A stretch of DNA of 64,000 nt from Capniomyces stellatus. Lineage: Eukaryota; Kickxellomycota; Harpellomycetes; Harpellales; Legeriomycetaceae. A program made the position numbers and the translations under genes. Shown here piece after piece: positions 20,600 through 35,510 of the stretch. The notes below the pieces were generated by a model that worked only from the letters and a program-made list of their open reading frames with translations, did not search any database and was not told where the DNA came from. Position 1 is the stretch's first letter. The number at the start of each line of letters is the position of its first letter. The stretch covers positions 764,256 through 828,255 of the forward strand of contig LUVW01000007.1 in the NCBI GenBank assembly GCA_001661515.1, written 5' to 3'.

Positions 20600-23500
20600 C
20601 TTTTAGTATATCTGTTTGTATCACACTATTTTTTTTGTATTTATTTTGTACTATAAATATCTATCCAGGTAATACTAGATATGTTTTTATCCTTCTCTGT
20701 TGAATTTGGAATTTATTACTATTTGGTTTACTTTAAGCTAAAAGCGGTTTTTTTTAATGTTTTTTTTTACTTTGCTCTTCACACTGTTTTTCGCAGTATT
20801 TTCTTATTCCTTCTACGATATTTTTTTTATATACTTTTTGTTTACTTTTTGTAAATACGTTGTTAAAAATAAAAAAAAGAATACCACAATAAAAGCAAAA
20901 CTTAAACTTTAATTAAATAGTCGCAAAGCTAAATCCATCTGTTTTATTCTACTGCTAAGCAAAACCTCGAATATTTTGCAACTTTGCCTAAGCGGTATTT
21001 CATTTGTTGACTATCAATCGATTAGCCTAACTATCTATTTGCCAAAACCAATATGGACTTTCAACACTCTACCACCCAGTCATAATATAGAGTCCGACTG
21101 TTACTTTCTCCAAAATCACCAGCTATTCTATTGGAGATGAAAATGAAAATGCCACTAGTCCAACGTCATTAGACTAGGAATATATCTCCAACGCATACCT
21201 CTGCTGCGACTTAGTCAACAATAAACTATACCACAATGATATATTTTTATCGACCTTGTTACTTTTTTTTTTTTTTTGCAAAGTAAAGATTATCTACTAT
21301 TCCATCTTCAAATTTGTTCTTTTAATTTCCAAAATCTCCTCTTCCCATATGTCTTATCAATTTTCAAATCTTCTTTGTCGATTTACTTGTCAATTTTGTT
21401 TTGCTTTCATTAATTATTGGCCTATTGTTTACTTTTTCATTTCTTTCGCTTTACCAGATTTTAACTTCCACATTTTATTTTACCAGTTGCTAGTTAACTT
21501 TTGGTTTTACTTTAATTTTATTAGTTGCTTTAACTTTATTATCAACTAAATAAATACTACCAATTTAATAATTGGACAACCTTGATTTCAGTGTCGGCAA
21601 ATAAAATACTGGAGAGCATGCTGAGATTTTGTCAAATGGCCCTTCCATCATTTATTGGCGTTTTATTGTGTTCCTTTAATTGTTATTCCTTATTGTGTTT
21701 TAGGCTGAGCTAACTCTAAAAGCATGGCATAGAACTTCAACTCGATGGCATTAGTGTAAGTGTGATGCCGTTGGTTGCACATCAAACCTACTCGTTTTAA
21801 GTACATGGTGTTTTCATCACTCAGTTCATTTTTAATTTAGTCTGGGTTTTCCAATGTCAAACTGTTTTCCACGCTCGCTTTTTGTGACACATAATCTATA
21901 AAACACAAAATATGGAAAAAAAACAGAGCCAAATGTCAAACTGGGCTAGGTTAAGTTAAACTAGACTAGACTAGACCACTATCTAGAGCAGCTACAAGAT
22001 ACCAAGTACACTTGGTATGATTTATTGATATTACATCAGCAGTTATAATGCGTGGATACAGAAAAGCGCTTTGAAAATGACCGTTTTGGGCTTGTGACTT
22101 ATCCAATCCTCTCAATAAACCACAAAAAAAGACAAAGTCGGTTATTTATTTGTTGTTAATATAATTTTTGGTTGTTGTATGCGGTGCCTTGCAAAGAAGC
22201 GAGGTTATCCTGAAAAAGCGGGAGTATTCCGACTCTGGAATATCTGTAATTGGTGAAATAACATTTGGTCAATAAAGGGACTCGCATATCTACAAGTACA
22301 TTCTAAGGCACTTTTTGGTGCATACCACACATATGGTTAATGTTACTCCTCTGGCCACCAAAGCCTAACTAATAGCAAACCAGAGCCTTGTTCCAAGCAA
22401 AGTAAACTAAAGCAAAACAAATTTGTAACATAATATTGTAACCCAAATATACCATGTGTTATCTATAATGTTAACAGTACACTTTTTATTACATACAAAC
22501 CATACAGCCATAAAAAAAAAAAGCACACACCGATATGTTGATGACATTTATTTGTTGTAACGCGGCAGTGTTTCTATTGGTGAAACGCTTCTATGGTTGA
22601 ATTTGTCGGCTCTGTAAAGAGCTTAATTGCTATCAACCATTGTGACTTTCTTTCAAGTGTTTAAGAGTTCTAAGCTTAACTTGACACAGTGGCCACTATA
22701 TTTTTCCATAAAAACGATGTTGTATCAAAAAAAAAAAGTATAATGTATTTTGAATGATGATATTGAATTCTAATTTAAACCTCAACTCCAATTTCAATTT
22801 CAATTAATTTAGATTAAATAAAAGTTAATTTACACTTAATTACGAACTAAGGCTTAGATTGAATAAAAGCGAGAGCCAACCAGCTGCTGAACTTCCTGGC
22901 TTTTGACAAATGCGTGCTGACTAATTGAAGGCGATTTTGAATCTAGTTAAACCAAAGTGTTGTTGAAATAAAATATTTAGAAAATCAAGGCCTGATAGCT
23001 GGCTATTTTTCACAACCCAAAGTTCTTGGACTATTATCTAAACGGGAATATTGACTCGCAATAAAACCAAACTTAGGGCATTATAGCTGCCTTTAAACTA
23101 ACATGTATCACAGTTAAGCTATTAAACCTGCAGGCTAAAAAACAATACTATATGTTGCTATGTTGCTATGTTGCTATGTTGCTATGTTACCTTACCTGGC
23201 TTGATATTGATGTATTTAGCTTTACTAGGACAGAAATACTGTTTTAAAGTGACCAAATGTTTCGATTTGGAGTTGTATAATTAGCATATCGACTCTAGAA
23301 AGTACAATTATTCCGCAAAAAGCCAAAAACAGGTCAGGCTTACTTATAACAAGATTATATTACATATCTCAATTCATAGCTGTGCATTTAAATTGGTTTA
23401 AAGGCTTTTTAAAAGCTAAATTGTTTAATTTTTTAATAAAAACAAGTTAAAGTGTTTAATAAAATTGATAAAACTGGTCTATTTCTTAAGTAAGCGCTCG

Positions 23501-26138
23501 CCTTTTGAAGCCATATTGCGCAACATTGAGAGTAGATGATGAGTTGTTCAGGAGTGGAGAAAAACGTATCAATTTACATGATCTCGCTAGCTCACGGCAA
23601 GTTTACTACAATTCTAACGCATTGGTCTAGGGTTTTAAATTAATTGCAGTTTTTTGAACTGATCCAAATTTACTAAATTTAATCAGTTCATAAATGTCTT
23701 CTTTGAGCACTATGTTGTTAAGGGCTACTATAACTACTACAAGAATTCAGGGCCTCCATACATCTTTGTACTTTTTGCATTTTTCATGTTTTTAATATTA
23801 CTCTATCGAAACACCTTGTACTATCAACTCGATCGAAACACCATTTACATTATATTTATTGAAACACTTATACTATCAACTTTATTGAAACACAATTTGT
23901 ATTTCTTATTATTGCCGAAGCACTATTTACTTTTCTCAAGAGATATTAGAGTCAAGTGATACTTGAAGTATCTCGCCGTATGTTCAATTTGCATTGTTTA
24001 GTTTACATCTTGAGTTGTACTTATTTGATAAATATAGATCCAATAAAATATGTCAAGCCTATTTGTGGCGGTGCCTTTGTTGAGCATGTTAGGATAAATC
24101 ACAATTCTAAAAAGTTACCGCAAAAGCTCTTTGGCTTTTTTTTTAGTCGTTACATATAAATAAATACCAATGATAGCTAGAATGACCTCAATAAGTTGCT
24201 AAACGAAATGTTTCATAAAGAACAGATTTCAACGAGTAAATTCAAGACATGGTTAGGTTTTGGCAGTCAAACATAATACCTTTTGAAACCAATTTAGTTC
24301 CAACTAGTGAAAATCGGATCAATTGATTCGATGGCATACATTATTTAATATAGAATTTCTTTTTTTCCCTTGGTTTTTTTTAAAAAAAAAGTTGAAATGT
24401 GAGTCGAGTACTTTAGATTATATTGTTTTTTTTTGGTTTCAAGTTTTCAGGCTGCTCTAATTCAAAGCGAGGAGAGATATCCGACTTTTGCGAGTAGCTC
24501 AGTTTGTCCGGCTAAATCTTTTGCCTATCATTTCTGGCCAGAGTATCGGCCATATTGCCGTTTTCATTAAAGAAAAGTATAGTATATATAGATCATACAC
24601 AATTATGGGTCATGTATATAAATAGGGTTGAATCAATTCAAGAGACCAAAATATTGTTGTATCCTTAGCAGAACTTTTTGTACTTGATTAGTGTTGGTTT
24701 TGAGAAGGCAAACTGAGTTGTAATTGCGATATATTGAAGTTGCTAATTTGAAGTGTGCATATAATTTGCGCTAAAAAGCTTAAGAATTTGGGCAAAAAGC
24801 AGTCCAAAATGGAGTTGACTCGATTATTGGTGAAACTTTATTGCTTTCTGGCGCTTTAATTTAATTTAATTTTTGCTCTATGACAGTTTCTGTGCCTTTT
24901 GATCATGACAAAGTCTGAAATAATACAAGTCTGCCTTTTTTAATAGGCCGTACAAGCAATAAATGAAAACTATAGTGGTTTATAATTCACTGCAGTTTTT
25001 TTAAATAAGAAAATTTATCGCAATTTTATTCGGTATTTGTTTATAGGGCTTACAAAAAAAAAAAATTAGGGAAAAGCTAAATAATTAGGAATAGAAAATA
25101 GGTGCGAAAAAAAAGTATAAAAGGTTAAACTGTAATGGTGATTATTAAGATTGGTTTATATGGTAAAAGTAAAGGCTGGTGATTTAAAAATAGAAAATGC
25201 ATTTATATAAAGCTTGATAATTACCACTGTAGCCAAATATCAAACTTACATAATGTTCTTGATGTTTAATGTCCAAGTTTGGTTTGAAGAGCTTAGCTAG
25301 AGAGATCGAATAGTCAAGTCGCACTGATTTCGTACAGCAATAATGATAAGAGTATTAACAAAGTTAGCAAAGTTAATAAAATTAACAAAATTAGCAAAAA
25401 AAGCTCGAATATATATTTGTACTGAACAGAATATTTTATTTTTTAAAAAAACGAAAACTGCTAATTGTATAAGACAACAAATTTTGTTTTATTTATCTGC
25501 AATTGGATTTTGCACTTTCTTGGATGAAAAGGTTAGGTTATACTCCTAGCTTTATTAAAACAAACAATATATACAAAACAATACGGGGTTAAATAACAGT
25601 CTCCATAAAACAAGCAGCAACAGTTATTAAAAGGAATAGCGTAGTAAGTCTGGGTAGGCGGAAACGACTTTAGCCTAAATCAAATCAATGACAGCGTTTG
25701 GTATACTCTTATAAAAGGTATTTACATAGATAGTATTGGATAAGCTACAGGTGATTGTCGTATTAGGTTTTACTTTAATTTTATGAATCGGATACTGGCC
25801 ACTGTGGAAAAAAAAAAGAAAGTGTTTGAGGTCCAGTTCGCACATAGTAGAACTATTTTGCTTTTAACCAAGTAGCTGAAAAAGGCTTTTCGACACTAAA
25901 TGCGACTGGTATTAGTGTATCCTGTTGTTTTCACCTTAACACATTATTTCCTCGGTCTTACTTTGGCTGAGCTCTAAATTTAAATATACATGTTTAGTCA
26001 TAGTTGATAATACTAATCGTGTCACTAATTGTGTATTGATAGCATATTCCACGTTAATAGTTGATTATTTTTTTCTTGCAAAAAAAAAATAATTCAAGTT
26101 TGCTGTGGCATCGAATATATACTGAAAAGTATATCCTA
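20600..26138. other. 5.5-kb gene-poor region
   Basis: No supported gene. It separates the SERCA start (-) from the giant protein gene (+), so it contains both promoters. It is AT-rich, with several A/T runs and an 8-bp tandem repeat near 23152. Reading frames present (21256-21549, 23956-24159, 25343-25549) are low-complexity and unconvincing. A structured RNA could be missed by eye. Confidence 0.55.
23152..23190. repeat. Tandem 8-bp repeat
   Basis: Four to five copies of TGTTGCTA in a row inside the gene-poor region. No coding role is evident. Confidence 0.8.
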
Positions 26139-29100
26139 ATGGATAAAGGAAACAAACAGAGTGACTCTGAATACTACACCAGCAATGGGTTTACGTCAGA
26201 CGGATATTCCGATTCAGACCTGGGCGGTAGTATAGGTATTTAGCTTAACCATTAAGACGAATATCTTGATAAACGTATATACAAGATGAGAAATAAATAG
26301 TATAAGCAAGTACAAAAGCTAAAGCAAAAATACACGAGGTAAGGCCAATATTAACATCGAGTACCTTTTTGTAGACTCATTCATGAATCAAGGGCATAGT
26401 GTGGTAGCAGAAAATGATTTTAGCAATTCCAAAAAGCCAAATGAAGGTGTATATAAATTAAGTCCAAGTAACACAACAAGTATAAACACAAACGGATATA
26501 TACTGAATAACTCAATGTCGAGTGGTTGTGATGTTATTTCTCCAAGCGGTAAGTGATGATTATTAAAATTACTTTAATCAAAACTACTTTAATCAAAACT
26601 AACACACACCAAAGTCTGTTCCCAAATACGGCACAAGTAAAACAAGCTGTGTTTCCAAATGAAGATATTGGAAGCCACTGTATTTGTTGCGTTTAGCAAA
26701 GACATACACTATTTGAGTAAAGTCAGCTTGACTTCAATGCTTAACAGCAGCATTCGATTTTTATACCCAATTTCAGCATCCAGTCTTATCTTTTAAACTC
26801 GATGATTAATCTTTGGACAATGGCCAAAAGAAAAATATTTTGGGTGAAAACAGTGTTGTAAAGCGATTAAATGTTGTTACACAGATCGCTAAGAGGTGTC
26901 AAATTGACATTTAAACTGTTGAATGTGCCAGATAATATGCAATTACTGACGTATAATGTATTATTTTATATCGTTCTAAACAAAACAAAAAAAAATAGAA
27001 CACAGAGATTCGGAATATGTTCCAATTGTACTATACGACTCGGAAGAGGAGCTACACGAAGTTGAGGAGATAAAGCAAAGGCTTAACAAACTAGCAGAAA
27101 AAACATCAAAAAATTACAATGAAGGGTTGAACCTATTAAATAACAAAAAAAGCAACGAGAGCAATAAGGACTACAGCGATAGCTCAATTGATATCATACT
27201 GGAGTTGGGAAGCGACGATTTATCGAGTTCCAAGATATCCGAATCGAACTTTACAAACAAAAACAATAACAAAAACAATAACAACAACAATAACAACAAC
27301 AATAACAACAACAATAACAACAACAATAACAACAACAATAACAAAAACAATAACAAAAACAATAACAAAAACAATAACAACAACAATAACAAAAACAATA
27401 ACAACAACAATAATCACTTGTTATTGTTGTTGTTATTGTTTTTGTTATTGTTCAACAATAATCACAATCATACAGACAAGGATGACACAGTTACATCGAA
27501 TATGTACAGCGGTGAAAACAAGTCCAGGAAAACCAGTTTGACACAGCCAAAGGAGGTAGAAAGTGGCGACAACAATAGGGAGGAGGGGGGCGTTGACTTT
27601 ACGTTTTTCACAAGCGAGGGCGAGATGAGTTTTAGCGAAGAAGAGGACGAAACCAAAGGTGAGCTAGAGATATATAGGCAAGTAGAGATTTATACAGATA
27701 GCATCGAATTAAAATCCACGCCAGAAAATAAAGTCATTTCACACAGTAATGTATCAGACAATAACGCAAAGAGTAAGACGCCGTCTCAAGCAGAGCGTTA
27801 TAGGAGCTCGTTATCCGCTGACTCTGGTGATATTTTGAGTTCAAACAAGAAAGAAAAAGATTATTCAAACACACTTGCCAGCAATACTTTGCACACCAAT
27901 AACGCCACCAAACCGAGCTACAGCACCGAGGAATCGAGTTTTAATAATAAAGTAAATAGTTTAGATTTGTCGAGATCCAGTAATTCCATTCCGCAGTTTG
28001 ACTATTATTCTTCAGACTCATCCGAGCTTTCTGATTTTAGCGACAGCGACGATGATATCGAAGGTTCCTCGGACGAGTCTCTGTTTACTGCTAAAAAGCG
28101 ATGGGACTCGGCTAAAAATGTGCAAAACAACAAGGGTGACAATTTATCAAGTTTAAGCAAGAGCGGAGAGAGTGACAATGAAGTACCTGTAAAGGAGCTA
28201 CAAGGCAAAGGCAAGCCAGCTTCTGCAAAAACAACTAATATAAGCGGCAAAAAGGAGCTGTATGAAAACCCAGACTTTAACCAGGGGTACGTGAGCGACG
28301 AGAAAAGGAAAAAAAAGGATAAAAAAGTACCAACGTTAATAAGAATTGCTTCGGTACTAAGCAAAAGCCCTAAAACGCAAGAAAATGGATCAAACGAGTA
28401 CAAAGCCGAGTCTAAACAGTCAGCATCGAGAATTAAAAAGGAAAGAAAAAAGAGCGTTGACCCAAAGAAAACTATTGCCCCGTTCAAAGCGGCGCATTTA
28501 GCTTTGAACACGCATTTCGAGAACATTTCGGATATGGCAGAGAAAAAAATAAAGCTTAGAAATGTTTTAAATGACGAGCCAAAAAATTTGAAGGACAGGG
28601 ACAAGAGCAAGAGTCATAATAGCGAGTTTTACAATCTGGAAAACATCAAAAGCTACATCAACTCAACAAAGGTCGGCACTATTGAAGCGCTGCCTAGAGA
28701 AAGTAAAGCAAAATATGTTACAGGACGCTTTGAAGATAAATTCTTGTTAAAGGTTGAAAAGAAAAAGTCTAAAATAAACCTTTTTAGTAGGTTTACAATG
28801 AAAAATGCATTAAACCCAAGAGAAGATGCTATTTCCAGGATGCTCATTGAACAAGAAATGTTCAAAAAGAACTTTGAGTATACTGGGGATGGAACTGCCG
28901 AAGCTATCGCAAAGCTAACGGGTCTGCCTTACTCGATGATAAAAGTCAATGACAACCAAAGGAATAGTTATAGAGTATCAAAGTCGCTCCAAAGCCTAAG
29001 AAACTCGGACAGCAGCTCAGATTCAAGCATTTATACAGATAATATGGGCGAGTCCGAGAAGGAGGCGGGAAAGATTTACAACCTTAACTCGATGTCGATG

Positions 29101-32100
29101 ATTTTAAAAAATGAAGAGATGGGGGATACTAGCTTTTCCTGGAATCACAGCAGCGACAGTGAAAGCGATGGAGAGGTCTACAAGGCAAAAGTAGGCGGTA
29201 TGATAACTGGCCATGCTAAAAATGTGAACATGCGCGTGGATAGCAGTGATAAAGATAGAGTAAGCGACCCCAACTATTTTAGCATTGACTCGACAGAAGA
29301 CTTTGCGTATGGTAGCTCAAAGTCGTCAAACTTACCACTAAATGACACCAAAAACAGCTCTAATGACAATACAAAGACGGCGAATGGTAGAAACCCAGAT
29401 TTCAGCAGTAGTCCAGGTCAAGAACAGTATAGCGATGCGGAGCTACGTAAAACGACGTTCACAAACAGCACTAAGCTAACAAGTGTAGGTCAGGCTAGCC
29501 AAGAGAGTAACATTAGCGATAATGTCGGCTCCTTGGATTTTACTGATGGTTCTGCTAGCAAGCAGTATAATAATACAGATTCGGTTGGCCCTTTAAAAAA
29601 AAGGAACTCATATTCACAGTTTGAGGAGCTGGAGTCGCGTATACATAAAGACAAGCGCTATAAAGATAGTGGTGCCGATGTGGATCATGGCGAAGAGCAT
29701 GAGGATGCAGACCAACGAGCTAGTCTAAGATTAAAGCTTGCAGATTTGTTTAAAGGACAAAGCGGTGTTCCCACCTACCAATACTTGAGCAGGCTATCGT
29801 CAAATAGTTATACAAAAGCGAGGGTAAACCGCACGAGAACGAACTCAGAGTCGTCGCACCACACTGTATACAAGCCGTTGACGCCTGGTTATTTTGAGGG
29901 CAGAGCCTTTAGGTTTGAAACCAAAGCAATCCGAAAGTCGGAAATATTCCTGGGTGGTGAGGTAGATTTTAGTGACGAGCCTAAAGAAAGTTTTAACTTT
30001 CCGTCTTTAGACACAAAGTTTCATCCAGCCCATTTGAACATTGAAGGTCGTAATCACTCATTGGAGGTGCTAAACAGACTTGAGCAGCGAAAAAGAGAAG
30101 AGGGTGCTGATATTAATGCAATGAACTACACACTAAGCCTCATGTCCCAAAGCTCCATGGTAGGATCAAAGTCGCCAATGGACAGGGCGGGCTCTAAAGA
30201 GAGAATTGTCGGTTTAAGATCAGCCTCAGAGCCATTATCACCGTATGGACAGCGGTCAGGATACAGTTATACAAATGAACCTGGCCTGATAAAAGTAGTT
30301 AGCAGAGAATCAGGCTTTAATGAAGATGAGCTTGATGACCGTATTATTTCCAACACAGGCCAACTTGCTAATAAGGTTAGACCAAAATACAATGAGATGG
30401 AAAATAAAATGGTGAATAAATTAAACACCAACAGGCAGGAAGAAAATAGCATCTATGTTCCAACAAATGGCGTAAGCACCAAAGCTGCCAAATTGCAGTC
30501 GCATCCCAAGTTGGCAATAGCAACAGACATCAATACTGAATTGAAGATGGCATTTGGCCAGGCCGATTTGTACATGGCCAATTACGAGCAAAATCAAATT
30601 ATTGGCTCGAGTGGGAATCAGGATGTTTTGACAGAGGATGAACTAGAGCAAAGATTGAATTTTCTGCTTGCTAATTACACCAAGAGCATCTACGATAGAA
30701 GCATGGAGTTATACTCTTCTCTGAACTTGGGAATAAAGCCAGATGGTGGTAATGAATATGTTCGCCAAGAGGAGACTGTGTTAAGCCACCCAGGCCCAGA
30801 AGGTGCAAAGCTAAGGAAAAAAAGATTTAGGAAGCCAAAAAAGATGTCACAGGGAGGAGATGGCCATAGCGTGGCATATTCAAGCGATATAAACATGACC
30901 AGCTCGGATGACGCAAGCAGCAGAGTATCTAAAAACACAGTCTCGGATGCAGACAAGAACAGCCTAAACAGCAATGATAACAAGTTGACAGGATCGCCAA
31001 ACTCCACAAACTCAAACCAAAGCAAACCAATAAACAAGCGCGTTTTCCGGACAAGCTTTGTGATGGCAAAACAACTGTTGACAGAGAAAATTGAAAGGGA
31101 GTTTTATTTAAACCCACATATGGGTAGTATTGTGTGCCTTAACATGTTTTTGCATAAGGAGATTGGGAAGTTTGTAAACAACCAGCCTATATCTTTAGCA
31201 GCAGAGACACCAGACAGCGGCAAATATGGATACAGCATTAATCAGGGTTTACACGGCCAAGAAAAAGCAGCAAATGGACTAGATAGCGTATCGATAAGTA
31301 ACAGCTTTGCTACGGCCGATTCGGCCAGAAGCGACTACTACGTCCGCCCAGGTGCCAGCACCAAAGCCACTGACTTTAAAAATTTGCATGCATTGGGACT
31401 AAAATCAGATTCTTTGCAAAACACGGAGCTGAAAAAGCCGGTGATACGAGTGTTAACACCAACAGGGAACACTGGAGGCTTTAAAAATGTGCTTACCGGT
31501 GCTGAGATTCCATCTTACACGAACAGCCACAATGAAACAGATAACGATGAGCTAGACTCATATAGACTAGGGCAAAGACTAAACAACTTTGAAACGAATA
31601 CGCATATCGATAGCAGAGATTCGATCGTTGTTAGCAAAAGCAAATCTTGGAAAAAAACCACCAGTGGCCAACCAGGCGAAGATGCAGATACACATCAGGA
31701 CGATTTTAACAATGATGAGTCTCAAAGCAAAGACCCGGGTGACCGCTTATCACAGAGCCATAGCAAAAAGCAGGGGAAAAGCAGTAAAAGCAACCGGTCT
31801 TCAAATAGGATTAGCGTTTTTCAGATCCAGCCACCAAATGTTTACAACTACCAAAGACAGTCTGTTGCTGTTGGCAACAATATGTCTACCGGAAAACATA
31901 CGAGCGGTATAGGCTATGGATTAGACACAGATATAAATCCGGCGTATTTACTTGAACACCCACATTTTAACAAACACAATTCCCACAATTACGATGGTTT
32001 GAACCATGGACAAACACAGGAGCAAGCCCAAACCCAGGCTCATTTACACAGATCAAATACGCATGAGTTTGTCAAAAGGGTGGGTTCAGCTCCGCTACGG

Positions 32101-33918
32101 CAAGTTAGATTTAAAGATAGCGAGCTACTGACAATTTATGTATATAGCAACGACTCAGATAGTAGTTCTTCGCCTAGCCAGTCAGAGTCAAACTCAAACA
32201 CGTCTACTCCAATATACTCCTCGTCGCCTTTTTACGAAACAGCTCCTAGATTTGAACCACCAGTTGCTCCAATAAGCATAAATAGCCAAGAAAACCATCA
32301 AAGTATGCAAAAACACCAAGATGAGGATGGAGCAAACTTATCTGCAACATTGACGCCAAACAGCACCAACATTATCAACAGCATAAAAAAAAGTAAAGGA
32401 GGGCATGCCTCAAACACTACCAATCCCAGTGGAGAAAGAGTGGAAATCAGCGCAACAAAGGTTCAATATATGGAAATTAAATCTTCAGATTCATTGAATA
32501 CTAAAGTTTCCGAAAACTCGGATCTGTATGCGAATTACCAAACAAATAACTTGGAATTAGCAACAGTAAGCGTACCATTGCCTCACACAAGCAGCCGGGG
32601 TCTAGAACAAGAGTCCATGGATTGCTTGACAGGCTCCAAATCCACCCTAAATAAAGACAAATACAGTGACGACGAATCGGCTAATCGAGTTTCCACGGGT
32701 AATGTTGGGGGCGATTACAGCAACAGTAAATCTGATCAAACTAATACTGATGAAGAATCTGGAGAAAACAAAAAAATGAATGGTTTGGAAGTTTCCGACA
32801 GCACAGAAAATCCAAAAAGCAGCATCGAAGTTGTCCAGCCTTCAATTATAAGCATGTTTAACTTTAATATTTTCTCATCCAAAGATCGTAAAGTGAAGCA
32901 CCTTGAGTCTCAAGTCCAGGAGGGTTCAAAGCCAAAAGTAGATGAAAAAAACGCCACTAGTGGCAATAAAGATAATAGCGATAATCCTGACAAAATGTAT
33001 GGCGAGAAACGTAAAAACACACAGGGACCGTCGTTGGAAACTCAAAAAGGTACAAAACTTGACAATGAAGAACCAAAATCAAGGTCTTCGGACGAGCTGT
33101 CGATAGATTTTGATAACATTGATAGAAAACAGATAACGGGCGTAGATATGGACATGTCTTTTTCAAACGAAGATGAGCTCACTTCTGACTATTCCGACAT
33201 CAATTCTGATGAAAACAACATAATTCGCATATTATCCAGCAAAAACACAAAAAGAACATACAGTAAAAAAGGCGCCACACAACTGTTCAGCTCGAAATCC
33301 AATATGGTATTGACTTCAGCCGTAGGTCCAGGGCACCTATCTATCAATAACTTAAAGCGTATGTCAGGAATTAAGCGAGTGAGTTTACGCAACGAGACTT
33401 TGAATAAACATACGTTCACAAAGAACTCGAATGTTCACTTGAATAGTCTTAAACTGAATGTAGGCGACATGAATAAAAGAGGTTCTACCTTGAAGATTTT
33501 ATCAAATCCAACATCCAAAAGAACTACGGGAGTGATGATTAACAAGTCCGACTGGAAAGATGAAAAAAAATCCACAAGACCGTTGATTGCTGGCAAAAGT
33601 GACGAGGATATACCAACTGACTTGGCTGATGCTGAAAATCAATCAGATGTTGAATACGAAACAGAAGAGTGCTACTCTGAGTTTAGCGATGACGAACTTG
33701 ATACTGAAAATGAGGATCCAAAACAAGGAGACATCGGATTTGACTCAGAAAAGCTAGTAGAAGGTTCACCAAACGTTAGTGGTCATGGGTCTGGAAATCT
33801 ATTCGATGAGGGGGTGGATCATGGTGAGCTGTTTTTTATGGGAGCAAAAAAGAACTTTGATCGTTTCAGTGTATATAGTGATGGCATAACGCCACCCCAA
33901 AGCTCTAGAATGGCCTAA
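26139..33918 (+). CDS. Giant low-complexity Ser/Asp/Asn-rich protein, three exons
   Basis: Exons 26139-26235, 26375-26548 and 26999-33918 join in matching phase 1 across introns of 139 and 450 bp (donors GTATTT and GTAAGT; acceptors GTAG and ATAG; a CTAAAC branch-like site before exon 3). The product is about 2,396 residues. I recognise no domain. It is hydrophilic and rich in Ser, Asp, Asn and Lys, with repeated acidic serine clusters such as SDSSELSDFSDSDD (likely casein-kinase-2 targets), a poly-Asn tract near residues 177-231 and an adjoining poly-Leu stretch. A less biased patch near 31,030-31,200 (EKIEREFYLNPHMG region) may be structured. Most of it is probably disordered; a scaffold or regulatory role would be a guess. 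The first two exons are small and also serine-rich, which supports the model. Confidence 0.75.
27255..27450 (+). repeat. Asn-codon microsatellite with inverted arm
   Basis: About 160 bp of AAC/AAT/AAA repeats encode poly-Asn. They are followed at 27418-27450 by the reverse complement of the same motif (TTATTGTTG), which encodes HLLLLLLLFLLLF. Both stay in frame within the giant protein. The two parts can pair as a hairpin. Confidence 0.85.
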
Positions 33919-34179
33919 TCGAACAATATAATCCGCTCGTTTTTTTTTCACTTTTTTCACTTTTTAATTTCAATGATTATTGTTGTTAAGACGTAAAAGT
34001 TTCACTATTTTTTTAATTCAAGTAAAGGACTACATATTTTTGTTTTTGTTTTTGTTCCTTTTCATTCGTTTTTTTATTGTAGTTCCATTTTCATTCTCAT
34101 TTTCACTATTATATTTACTCTGATATTTCTTTTCCCTAATATTAATATTGTAGTTTTTCTGTAACAAACCATTTTGCAC
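33919..34179. other. 3' flank of the giant gene
   Basis: About 260 bp, T-rich then A/T-rich, between the stop codon and the left edge of cassette copy 2. No gene. Confidence 0.6.
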
Positions 34180-34503
34180 AAAACAACCAACCGTCAAGAT
34201 TCTCAAGAATCCTGACACCCTCGGCGCCAAGACGATGCTGGCAGCAGCGTCGTTTTTGGAGGCCATCCAAAAACCCCGTTACTTGATCCTGTCCAGGCTT
34301 AAAGTAGCACCAATCTCCCTGAACCAATGCCCATAGGGTACGGACGATCTAATTGATCGAAGGGGTGTTGGCTAATAGAGTCATTTAACATATCAAAATA
34401 GCACAATGTTTTATAGTATTTTTATGATATTGCTTGATATTGTATGTTTTGTTGTGTTGATTTTGTTACCAATAAACCACATAAATAAAATAAATAAACC
34501 ACA

Positions 34504-34534
<31 letters not shown>

Positions 34535-35510
34535 AACATGCACACCTGATTGCTAAAACTGGAAGGTGTTGGTGTACCACCAGCTCCTATAACCCAAAAT
34601 CATCAAGATATGTTTATCTGTAGGGGACGAGAGGTAATAGGGTAATAATTAATCATATTTTTGAGCATGTTAACATTACAGGGATTATGGGGCAAAATGT
34701 TGGGTATGGAAGCATGTACTTGTGCCAGCCTGCAGCTGTTATCACAATTTTAAAAAGATTTTGTCAATTTTGTCAATAAAAAAAGTGTAAAGTATAGTAT
34801 AGTACTGAAAGTAAAAATGATAAACTACCATTTACAATCAAGCCGAATCCATGATGTTAAAGTGTTGTTTAGAAATATAAGGAAATCGTGGAAATCAGGC
34901 CGATTCAACATGAAACAGTTCAACCCAACATAAGACAGTTCAACCCAACATAAAACAGATAGAAAAACAAAAAACCACGGCTAAACACAAAAAAAGCATA
35001 ACAATATTTAAACCACCAACTATTGGCAAGTTGGACAGTTAAACTACAGGGTTAATACTACAAAAATAGTAAAGAGTTCTGGAAGCAAGGAAATCAGGTA
35101 TATATCACACCTGATGATGCTATTTCTCCCCAACCAGCAACCCTACAGCAGCATGTAGCATTGAAATTGAGCCGACCAAGTATTACTAGAAAGACATGAC
35201 GTTTACAAACAACAATAAGGGAATGTTAGCCGAAAAGTGTGTTTATGTTGTAGAAAAGAACAAAAACAGGAGTATAGAGTATAGAGTATAGAGTATAGAG
35301 TATAGAGTATAGAGTATAGAGTATAGAGTATAGAGTATGTTTTGTAGAGCTAAAAGTGAGAGTAAAGTTGGGTCTGATTTTTGTAATTTTGGTCCGTGGT
35401 TTATTTGTATAAATACCGAGTGGAAAGCACTATTTTTATTTCCTCAATTATAAACCAATTTCAAGTAGTAATATCAGCAAACAGCAAACAGCAAACCAAT
35501 ATTATAGGCC

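Noticed and set aside
24489..24550. tRNA-like start GCGAGTAGCTCAG
   Set aside because: It resembles a tRNA 5' end and A box, but there is no B box (GTTCRANNC) and no acceptor-stem complement downstream.
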